A stretch of 41,271 bases of DNA from a virus. Location of the stretch: IMG/VR virus record IMGVR_UViG_3300024341_000072, positions 1 to 41,271 of that record, one strand, 5' to 3'. Each line of letters starts with the position of its first letter. The first letter of the stretch is position 1. The notes under the pieces were generated by a model. It saw nothing but the letters and a program-made list of their open reading frames with translations. It was not told the DNA's origin and searched no databases. This document shows positions 14,764 to 20,998 of this stretch, in pieces. A program made the position numbers and the translations under genes.

Positions 14764-16005
14764 TCACGTTCCAGTATATTGTGCTCCCCTATATGCAAAA
14801 TTCCCCTGTATGCCCAATATATTTATATTTTGTTGTTGTGGTGCGATTTCCTTTAAAGAATCCAATTTCCCTTTTGCCGTATCCATAGCAAAGTTAAATG
14901 CAGAAAGTTTATTAGCTGCACTATCTGCATTCACAGCTAAACGGCCCAAATGGTGGTTTACCCCATATCCACCAGATAAAAGAACCTTCATATTATCACA
15001 TTCATCTTCAAGTGATTGTAATGATCTGCCTGTTTTTCCACTAGAATCTTGCAATTTGCCAAATGCCAATATTGTTGGAGTTGTTGCTTCTTGCTCTATT
15101 CTTTTTTGTGTTTCTGTCTGGTCTGTTGCCTGTTGCTCATAAATAGATTGCATACTTGCCTCTGTTTGGGAACCTATCCCTTCTATCTTTTTAAAAGAGT
15201 CTTCCATAACCTTAGCTACTGCTTGTTGGTTATCTCCATAAGCCTTTGCGACTGCACCCAACGATTTAAGATGTTCTGATGTCCCTGAATCTATAGTTGT
15301 CTTTAACGAGGTTCTTACTTCGGATAGATTCTTTACAAAATTAGTCAACCCACTACTTGAAATTAATCCTATTTGGGCAAAAAATTGGACAAAACCAAGA
15401 AATAAATAAGAAAATATATCTACCATGCCCTTCAACAATGCATTTTCTAACCCTATGAATATCGACCCTATCCAATAGACAGACGCTTCTGCAATCGCAC
15501 CTGCTTGGGCTGCCATAGGATTTTCAGGGGAAGCTGCAACCCTAGTTGCGAATGCCTCATTATATTTGTCTATAAATCCCTGAAAGAACAACATTAGCAT
15601 CCTACTGACAACAAGTCCTATCTGAAAGAATGGAACTATTAATGTCATAAAAAAAGCACTTAACATTTTGAATGGTACGGCAATTATATCTATAACAATA
15701 CTAAGCGCATCAATTATTCCTTGTATTGGAGAAATTATCATGCCGATAAGTTTTCCAATGAATACCAAAGGAGCTAAAATTGCTTCTATTAATTTATCAA
15801 ACATTCCAACTAGTTTCCCTACTAGATCTATACCTAGACTTAATCTTATGACGTTATTAATTGATTTTAATTCTGTTAATACTCCAGATCCCCCACCTGC
15901 TCCTCCACCAGCACCAGAAAATTGATCCTTAACTGGTTTCATGGATTCCTCTAAACCAACGAAGGTAGGCTTAATTTCCAATTCCATGAACATCTTGTCA
16001 GCCAT
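14764..16005 (-). CDS. tape measure protein
   Basis: 413 residues: a Gly-rich N-terminal linker (GAGGGAGGGSG), long hydrophobic helices at about 60-150 and 175-215, then a helical, Gln-rich C-terminal half. This is the composition of tape measure proteins, which fix tail length and pass into the host membrane. At the usual ~1.5 angstrom per residue the tail would be about 60 nm, which is short. It directly follows the tail assembly chaperones, as in most tailed viruses. Confidence 0.78.
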   Translation of the reverse strand: MADKMFMELEIKPTFVGLEESMKPVKDQFSGAGGGAGGGSGVLTELKSINNVIRLSLGIDLVGKLVGMFDKLIEAILAPLVFIGKLIGMIISPIQGIIDALSIVIDIIAVPFKMLSAFFMTLIVPFFQIGLVVSRMLMLFFQGFIDKYNEAFATRVAASPENPMAAQAGAIAEASVYWIGSIFIGLENALLKGMVDIFSYLFLGFVQFFAQIGLISSSGLTNFVKNLSEVRTSLKTTIDSGTSEHLKSLGAVAKAYGDNQQAVAKVMEDSFKKIEGIGSQTEASMQSIYEQQATDQTETQKRIEQEATTPTILAFGKLQDSSGKTGRSLQSLEDECDNMKVLLSGGYGVNHHLGRLAVNADSAANKLSAFNFAMDTAKGKLDSLKEIAPQQQNINILGIQGNFAYRGAQYTGT

Positions 16006-16006
16006 A

Positions 16007-16207
16007 CTACGGCCTCATTTTGCTTTTTTCATATTCAATTTTCTTTTGTTGCGCCATGAAGAACAAATTCAGGAAGTCTATAGTCCACATATCCTCTTTT
16101 GCCACTTCATTAGGCAATTTATGCAAGTTGATGCAAATGGGCATCAATCTCAACATGTTCACTACATCCGGATGGTTCTCTGCACCATCTACAGATCCAC
16201 TGAACAT
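16007..16207 (-). CDS. tail assembly chaperone, second frame (GT part)
   Basis: 66 residues (GAENHPDVVNMLRLMPICINL, WTIDFLNLFFMAQQKKIEYEK), of the size of T-type chaperone extensions. The ATG overlaps the upstream stop (TAATG) but lacks a GGTG site. It is in the -1 frame relative to the preceding chaperone, and a slippery T TTT TTG lies 9 nt before the ATG. Most likely it is made as a -1 frameshift product fused to the 98-residue protein, as for G/GT pairs. Confidence 0.75.
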   Translation of the reverse strand: MFSGSVDGAENHPDVVNMLRLMPICINLHKLPNEVAKEDMWTIDFLNLFFMAQQKKIEYEKSKMRP

Positions 16208-16503
16208 TATTTGGGCAAAAAATTCTTTTCCTCATTTGTCAACCCCATAACTTTATTGTATGCGTTTCTGATCTTAACATATTCCGGTTCTGGTAATTTA
16301 CCTATGTTTATGGGTGCAACAGTAGCTTTTTTTATGGATGTAGAAACATATTTCAGGAAATCCCCCTGCATACCGTTTGATCCATAAGTCACCCCACATT
16401 CACGCATTATATCCTCTACTTCGTCATGTTCCAACGCCCTCACAATAACCTTGTGTGGCTTGTCATCCATATCCAAAACTTCAACCTCAATTTTTCTTGG
16501 CAT
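16207..16503 (-). CDS. tail assembly chaperone, first frame (G part)
   Basis: 98 residues (KIEVEVLDMDDKPHKVIVRALEH... PEYVKIRNAYNKVMGLTNEEK). Position between tail tube and tape measure, small size and the overlapping second frame are the hallmarks of the G chaperone that coats the tape measure during assembly. GGTGGTTAA-ATG is the ribosome site, formed by the end of an 18-residue upstream ORF. Confidence 0.78.
   Translation of the reverse strand: MPRKIEVEVLDMDDKPHKVIVRALEHDEVEDIMRECGVTYGSNGMQGDFLKYVSTSIKKATVAPINIGKLPEPEYVKIRNAYNKVMGLTNEEKNFLPK
16216..16222 (-). promoter_or_regulatory. -1 ribosomal frameshift site
   Basis: Minus-strand heptamer T TTT TTG in the zero frame AAT TTT TTG CCC AAA TAA. 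A -1 slip gives GCC CAA ATA ATG TTC, entering the second chaperone frame with the joint NFF-AQIMFSGS before the zero-frame stop. Confidence 0.72.
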
Positions 16504-16560
16504 TTAACCACCTAATTTATAGAAAGTACAATTACAAATTTTACACTTTTTTTCTTCCAT
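16504..16560 (-). CDS. 18-residue Cys-rich microprotein
   Basis: MEEKKCKICNCTFYKLGG, with three Cys in CKICNC. GGTGT lies 6 nt upstream of the ATG, and the TAA abuts the next ATG with no gap. The last codons contain the ribosome site of the chaperone gene, so it may be a true zinc-binding microprotein or a translated leader that tunes chaperone synthesis. Confidence 0.45.
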   Translation of the reverse strand: MEEKKCKICNCTFYKLGG

Positions 16561-16570
16561 AATTTTACAC

Positions 16571-17545
16571 CTATACCGCCCAATCTGCCGTTGCATCTGT
16601 TGCAATTACTTGACAGGTAAGATAAACAATATCTAATTTCGCAAGTGCATGATCCCCAAATCCCTGGAATGCAAATGTCTTCATTCTTGAACTTGCACCA
16701 TTAAGCTGTAACGACCTAAGGTTTGCCAATGTAAGCCCATTTGTTATTGCGAAATTAACAACCCTTGATGTTCCTTCGGCATCCTGAGTCCCTAAGATAG
16801 ATCCGTGGACATAACCAACTTCAGTTTGGCTAGTATATGCATAAGTGACTGAAGATGTAACTTTCCATTCATCTGTAGACATATTGGCTGGGATAAGAGA
16901 ATTCAGAAGCTCAGTTGACCTTATTGTCCTTTCAAAAGTCCATACAAAATCAGTCATTGTGCCTAATGTTGCTCCACCTACAGTAAGGCTAGAACCTTTA
17001 AAAAGTATCGGGTTTTCACCACTTTGGGTTGCAACAGCCAGTGTGGTAGTATCACTAACAACCTTTTGGCAATCAAACTCTATGGTTGCCATCAAAACTT
17101 CTCCTTTCTTTGCCTCAAACTTAACACTCTTTATCAAACATCCAACATACAAGTCCCTACCAACTACAGCAGCAGCAGAAGTATTGTCCTTTCTACATCT
17201 AGCTATTGTCAATGAAGGAACGACATCGTCAGGATCAATTGTATGAGTATACGCAGAACCAGCAGCTGCATCGGTAGAATTTCCTATTATATACTCTAAA
17301 AATTCAACTCGCTGACATTTAAGCTTAATAGATCCGCCTTTGTATCTATAAGCATCTTGCTTATAATATGCAGGAGCAGTAGAACTTAGCTGATGACCAA
17401 CATCTGTCCCGGTTTCATAGGTTGGAGCAGTAAAACCATCAGGGGTTTCAATCATTCCTAAAACTCTTGTTGGAGTTGCTTGCACCCCAAAAGAAAGTTC
17501 AACGCCATAAAGAACAACGTCTGTTTTTGGACTAATATATGCCAT
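16571..17545 (-). CDS. major tail (tube) protein
   Basis: 324 residues of beta-rich sequence, starting AYISPKTDVVLYGVELSFGV. It has the usual tube motif of alternating strands (GGSIKLKCQRVEFLEYIIGN, GCLIKSVKFEAKKGEVLMATIEFDCQ, EWKVTSSVTYAY). GGTGAAAAT precedes the ATG. The location before the assembly chaperones and tape measure is diagnostic. There is no separate sheath gene nearby, so the tail is probably non-contractile. Confidence 0.78.
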   Translation of the reverse strand: MAYISPKTDVVLYGVELSFGVQATPTRVLGMIETPDGFTAPTYETGTDVGHQLSSTAPAYYKQDAYRYKGGSIKLKCQRVEFLEYIIGNSTDAAAGSAYTHTIDPDDVVPSLTIARCRKDNTSAAAVVGRDLYVGCLIKSVKFEAKKGEVLMATIEFDCQKVVSDTTTLAVATQSGENPILFKGSSLTVGGATLGTMTDFVWTFERTIRSTELLNSLIPANMSTDEWKVTSSVTYAYTSQTEVGYVHGSILGTQDAEGTSRVVNFAITNGLTLANLRSLQLNGASSRMKTFAFQGFGDHALAKLDIVYLTCQVIATDATADWAV

Positions 17546-17549
17546 ATTT

Positions 17550-17951
17550 TCACCTTGTTATTTTATCTATTTTATATACATCATTATCAGCTACATTGTA
17601 AAGTTTTGTTCCGTTCATATACATAACATCAACAAGACCTTTCCTTGTCTTTGCCATCTTTATCCTGACATTCAGGACATCACGATAATATCTATAAGAA
17701 TTCTGTAGGGTGTCCAAATCGTTACTTAATCCATTGATCAGACAAAGGATATTCCCATTCTTAGAAATCCTTCCCTGCACATTATAACTGATTCCATCAA
17801 AGGTATAATTTCCAATCTTACAAATTGTAATCTCTCTTAAGGTAGTAATATCACTTCTTGTTGATGATTCGTCAAATGTTTTTTCCTTACCAACATCCCC
17901 AGAGACTAAGAATGTTGAAAATATCAAGAGGATAACAGCTATTATTTTCAT
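17550..17951 (-). CDS. secreted protein of the tail operon
   Basis: 133 residues beginning with a clear signal peptide (KIIAVILLIFSTFLVSG, cleavage expected after about residue 18). The mature part has a single Cys pair (C44 and C70), a beta-type pattern (GNYTFDGISYNVQGRISK) and a basic C-terminus (KMAKTRKGLVDVMY). The start overlaps the tail completion gene (ATGA). Its export signal inside the tail operon is unusual. Function not recognised. Confidence 0.7.
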   Translation of the reverse strand: MKIIAVILLIFSTFLVSGDVGKEKTFDESSTRSDITTLREITICKIGNYTFDGISYNVQGRISKNGNILCLINGLSNDLDTLQNSYRYYRDVLNVRIKMAKTRKGLVDVMYMNGTKLYNVADNDVYKIDKITR

Positions 17952-18676
17952 AGTCCCAACCTATCAAAGTGTTCTGTTACTAAAGTAATGTCATACCTAA
18001 ATATTCCTGAATCTTCTTCGGTTCTAACTCTATTTGAGTCTACTACAATCCAATCGTTAAATTGCCAAACTGATGGATACCTATTTGTATCGAAGTAAGA
18101 TTGGATTTGCTCTTTGATTGCACTAACTAGATCAAAATTTTTCAGATGAACACTGTTATAAACATATTCAGTATTGCTTTGCCTATTCCTAACTATGATT
18201 TTGTAAGTAGATTTGATGTAATCCCCTGTACCGGAATTATAATTCTGGTATGTCATTAATCCAGGTGGCGTATATTCTGATCTGACTAGATCCACTGTTA
18301 TTCTTGGAAATGTGTTAGTATTTAAAAACGGATGGTCATCATATACCCAAGGTTTTCTTGACCTATACGTTACTTCTATATTGTCAGTAGTTGCTGGTTG
18401 TGCCAATACCCAAGTTATAGTACCTGCGTTTCTATCCAAAGTATAATCAGTTGTGATAGTTTTTGTGACGCCACTCACTTTGACAATACATCTACCAGTA
18501 GAAGTTATTTTTCTTTCTAAATAATTTATCTGTCCTATTGCATTAGTTCCAGTGAAATATTCAGTATAATCACATGTGTCTCGGCTAGTCTCATCTAAAG
18601 GATCAGTAACATTATAAATAATTAATCGACGTAGCATTCGTGTAATATTATGCTGGCTTCTGTTATTATCCGTCAT
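17948..18676 (-). CDS. tail completion / neck-like protein
   Basis: About 242 residues from ATG 18676; a GTG at 18712 gives 12 more. The first half has strands typical of small Ig-like or neck domains (GRCIVKVSGVTKTITTDYTL, TITWVLAQPATTDNIEVTYRS). The second half (LKNFDLVSAIKEQIQSYF, DDSGIFRYDITLVTEHFD-like end) resembles tail terminator proteins that measure about 130-150 residues. It is the first gene after the late TATA element at 18762-18780. Called by position and fold impression. Confidence 0.55.
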   Translation of the reverse strand: MTDNNRSQHNITRMLRRLIIYNVTDPLDETSRDTCDYTEYFTGTNAIGQINYLERKITSTGRCIVKVSGVTKTITTDYTLDRNAGTITWVLAQPATTDNIEVTYRSRKPWVYDDHPFLNTNTFPRITVDLVRSEYTPPGLMTYQNYNSGTGDYIKSTYKIIVRNRQSNTEYVYNSVHLKNFDLVSAIKEQIQSYFDTNRYPSVWQFNDWIVVDSNRVRTEEDSGIFRYDITLVTEHFDRLGL

Positions 18677-18761
18677 TTCCGAGACTTCTCGTATTATGCC
18701 TCTACAGAGCACTTGCCCATTGGCATGCTTAACAAAACCAAGATAGTATGTTTTGTATTAA

Positions 18762-18780
18762 GATATTTATAAATATTAAT
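18762..18780 (-). promoter_or_regulatory. late promoter element of the tail module
   Basis: gatatttataaatattaat, 19 bp identical to the element at 32785-32803. Its core TTTATAAA lies ~90 nt before the first tail-module ATG. Confidence 0.6.
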
Positions 18781-19217
18781 CATACCGACGCTAGAGTCTT
18801 TGTAAATCTATTGGAAAAATAGAAGTTTTCCAATATCCAACGTGGATAAATACCTTTAACTGATTTAAGGAATACATCCTCTGTTGGAAATCCAAGTGCA
18901 GCAGCTAACTGAGCATTTTTGAAATGTAATGCTTTAGCTTCTACAGGAACTATACTCCCACCTTTTCCTCTTCCTCTGTGTTTAATACTAAAAACCCCAG
19001 TACCATATTGAAGATATGACCAAACATTATCATTAAAATGAACGGACATGTGGTCAGGGTGTTTTTTGTCGAACAAAGTACCAGCTATTGGACTTGTATA
19101 TCCTGAGGGCAAATTCTCCATTATTATGTCAAAATCTGTTTGTTTGACTGCCTTCTCTAACTTATCCATAACGAATTGCTGACAGACTTTCTTTAGCTTG
19201 TCTTCATTCTTTGCCAT
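18780..19217 (-). CDS. HK97 gp10-like head-tail connector
   Basis: 145 residues. The middle contains VWSYLQYGTGVFSIKHRGRGKGG followed by IVPVEAKALHFKN and a C-terminal VFLKSVKGIYPRWILEN. The pattern of Y-L-(E/Q)-Y-G-T-x, PxxAKAL-F and V-PRpf is typical of the HK97 gp10 / minor capsid family, which plugs the head-tail joint. Adjacent connector-like genes support it. Confidence 0.7.
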   Translation of the reverse strand: MAKNEDKLKKVCQQFVMDKLEKAVKQTDFDIIMENLPSGYTSPIAGTLFDKKHPDHMSVHFNDNVWSYLQYGTGVFSIKHRGRGKGGSIVPVEAKALHFKNAQLAAALGFPTEDVFLKSVKGIYPRWILENFYFSNRFTKTLASV

Positions 19218-19249
19218 CTAAATAATTACACAGTAAAAAAATATAAGAA

Positions 19250-19984
19250 TTATGATTCATAGAGATAGCTATCTGGATCATTATATGATGAATCTTTTAT
19301 TCTACGAATTACACCAGACCCCACCGTTGAAGCATCTCCAGCTACTCCTGCACCCATTATATTGTTTAATCGTTCTAACGCCCTGTTCCATTCCTGCGTC
19401 CAAGCTTCAATTTTAGTCAATCTTTTGTTTGGATCAATAAATTGCTCGTCCATATTCATGAAATACAAAATTGCAGCCTTTAATTTGATTAGGGTACGTT
19501 TTAGCTTGATATAATTTGTATCCGTACTTGTAGCCAAGCTTGACATCTCCAGGTTTACTAGAGTTTCTGCTTCTTCCAAGTAAGTTCTACAAGTTGCAAC
19601 AGGCATTGCATTTTCACTTGGGATGTTTATAAATGATAAGAACTCATCAACTGTAACTATATTCTGATTTCCTGAGATAATCTCAAATTCTGGCCCTACT
19701 TCAGTTCTAGCATTACCACCAGTATAAGTTATTTGAATCAGTGTATAATATTGCCCAGTTGTATTGAAATCTCCGCTGGCTGTAGTATAATGTGCCAATC
19801 CATTTGCAGCATCATCAATAATACAAGTCTTTGAAAGAGCTAACGTATTACTTCCTATCGTATACATATTTAACACGACAGTAGCACTTGTCAGGTTTAT
19901 TGGAGTTCCATTATCTTCAGAGAGCACTAAACTTATTGTATAACCAATCCTCCCAGTATATAATGTTATTAGTGACATATTCAT
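19250..19984 (-). CDS. Ig-domain plus head-tail adaptor-like protein
   Basis: 244 residues. Residues 1-105 are a beta-sandwich of BppU-like type (TGRIGYTISLVLSEDNGTPIN, ATVVLNMYTIG, GQYYTLIQITYTGGNARTEVGPEFEI). From ~110 it is helical with the layout of connector gp6-like adaptors (VDEFLSFINIPSENAMPVATC, YLEEAETLVNLEMSSL, LKRTLIKLKAAILYFMN). GGAGAG lies upstream. The fusion of an Ig-like domain with an adaptor is uncommon. Confidence 0.5.
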   Translation of the reverse strand: MNMSLITLYTGRIGYTISLVLSEDNGTPINLTSATVVLNMYTIGSNTLALSKTCIIDDAANGLAHYTTASGDFNTTGQYYTLIQITYTGGNARTEVGPEFEIISGNQNIVTVDEFLSFINIPSENAMPVATCRTYLEEAETLVNLEMSSLATSTDTNYIKLKRTLIKLKAAILYFMNMDEQFIDPNKRLTKIEAWTQEWNRALERLNNIMGAGVAGDASTVGSGVIRRIKDSSYNDPDSYLYES

Positions 19985-20142
19985 CTCTCCACAAACTCCA
20001 AAGTATCTTTGCTTTCCCTAATTACCTGTGCACAAGCATCACAAAGATCCATGAATTCTATAATCTCCCCAAATTCATATGTAAGCCTAGTTATCTGGTA
20101 GGAATTTGTTTCAAATTCTGAACTACATAACCTACAGGTCAT
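19981..20142 (-). CDS. small zinc-binding protein, 53 residues
   Basis: Starts MTCRLCSSEFE with a CxxC and has a second pair LCDAC near residue 34: a four-Cys zinc knuckle. GGAGAAA precedes the ATG. It overlaps the preceding gene by 11 nt and the following start as ATGA. Zinc ribbons of this build often sit beside head-tail genes of archaeal viruses; function unknown. Confidence 0.6.
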   Translation of the reverse strand: MTCRLCSSEFETNSYQITRLTYEFGEIIEFMDLCDACAQVIRESKDTLEFVER

Positions 20143-20371
20143 TTAGTTTTTCTCCTTTAACTGGTTCCTCCTTTACTTCAGAGATTATTCCAGTTTTCAA
20201 ATCAATTTTATAATTATTTTTCTCATCAAGACCATAATTCTTTAAGAGCATCATGAAGAACATATTAGCTTCCCTATTTGCCATCTGAAAAAGCAAATTT
20301 GAATTTTCAAGTGCTGTTTTCCTTGCATTTAATTGCTCCAATTCTTCCTTATTTACTTTTAATTCATCCAT
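20132..20371 (-). CDS. small helical protein
   Basis: 79 residues, N-terminal coiled coil (DELKVNKEELEQLNARKTALENSNLLFQMANRE quoted in parts: KEELEQLNARKTALE), then a short beta-type end (YKIDLKTGIISEVKEEPVKG). The ATG is preceded by tagtgtggtctt, a variant of a leader seen also before two other genes. Not recognised. Confidence 0.65.
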   Translation of the reverse strand: MDELKVNKEELEQLNARKTALENSNLLFQMANREANMFFMMLLKNYGLDEKNNYKIDLKTGIISEVKEEPVKGEKLNDL

Positions 20372-20380
20372 AAGACCACA

Positions 20381-20569
20381 CTACTTCTTTTTTGTAAAAT
20401 AATATATTCCTATTCCGCTTAGGATCAATGTAAGGGTATCTATTGCCCTGTCGAAAACATCTACTTGGAGATTGTTGATTGCACAGTAAATCCTCATGAT
20501 AGACAATGCAACAATCAGGATAACAACTAGGACAGGTAGCAGTTCCTTCAATCCCATATTGTGTTTCAT
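20381..20569 (-). CDS. small membrane protein with two helices
   Basis: 62 residues, hydrophobic helix at about 9-30 (LLPVLVVILIVALSIMRIYC) and a second at about 45-58 (LTLILSGIGIYYF), ending in KKK. Either the ATG at 20569 or one at 20557 (MGLKELL) could start it. Another frame across the same DNA lacks such a pattern and is a shadow. Possibly a virion or lysis-related membrane protein. Confidence 0.6.
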   Translation of the reverse strand: MKHNMGLKELLPVLVVILIVALSIMRIYCAINNLQVDVFDRAIDTLTLILSGIGIYYFTKKK

Positions 20570-20578
20570 ATGACATTT

Positions 20579-20704
20579 CTACCTACCTAGAAAGCTGAAG
20601 AATGGCGGGATTATTGCCATATCTTCCAACTTTGCTATTGTGAACCCTATCGTTCCCCCAACGCCAACATTTACAAATATATCTAATAACACAATCTCTG
20701 ACAT
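20579..20704 (-). CDS. 41-residue hydrophobic protein
   Basis: Starts MSEIVLLDIFVNVGVGGTIG and ends FFSFLGR. One membrane-prone segment over residues 4-24 with glycine pairs. GAGGT lies 9 nt upstream of the ATG. In a run of tiny genes between fibres and connectors; may work with the membrane protein downstream. Confidence 0.5.
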   Translation of the reverse strand: MSEIVLLDIFVNVGVGGTIGFTIAKLEDMAIIPPFFSFLGR

Positions 20705-20705
20705 T

Positions 20706-20918
20706 TCATACCTCTATTTCCTCTCTAAGTGTTACGTCTACTGACTCTGCTGATGCAAGCAATGCAAGTTTTTTTGTTTTAGAACGCTGGAGTTGGGCAA
20801 TAGCTGCATCTATATTTTCTATTTCTCTCTTAATTTGAGCATAATCTCGAGCCGTAAACTCACTTTTCGTAGTTACATATACTTCCCCCCCTTCTCTAAT
20901 AATTGTTGAATCCGTCAT
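20706..20918 (-). CDS. 70-residue coiled-coil protein
   Basis: A short beta start (TIIREGGEVYVTTKSEFT) followed by a coiled coil (YAQIKREIENIDAAIAQLQR). GAGGTGAAATAA-ATG is a strong ribosome site. Compact trimer-like coiled coils of this type are common as fibre chaperones or connectors; no family recognised. Confidence 0.65.
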   Translation of the reverse strand: MTDSTIIREGGEVYVTTKSEFTARDYAQIKREIENIDAAIAQLQRSKTKKLALLASAESVDVTLREEIEV

Positions 20919-20975
20919 TTATTTCACCTCAGTATAAATATCCGAATACATCAAACCATATCCTTTAGTTGCCAT
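20919..20975 (-). CDS. 18-residue microprotein
   Basis: MATKGYGLMYSDIYTEVK. A good site (GGTGATTTTA-ATG) precedes it. The end of the ORF (GAGGTGAAATAA) is the ribosome site of the next gene, and the TAA abuts its ATG. Either a real microprotein or a translated leader; the same design is seen at 16504-16560. Confidence 0.4.
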   Translation of the reverse strand: MATKGYGLMYSDIYTEVK

Positions 20976-20998
20976 TAAAATCACCTTTATATCGCCGT

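Noticed and set aside
20364-20576. Overlapping 70-residue Cys/Tyr ORF
   Set aside because: The other frame of the same DNA encodes a regular two-helix membrane protein, which is more plausible; both cannot be well supported.
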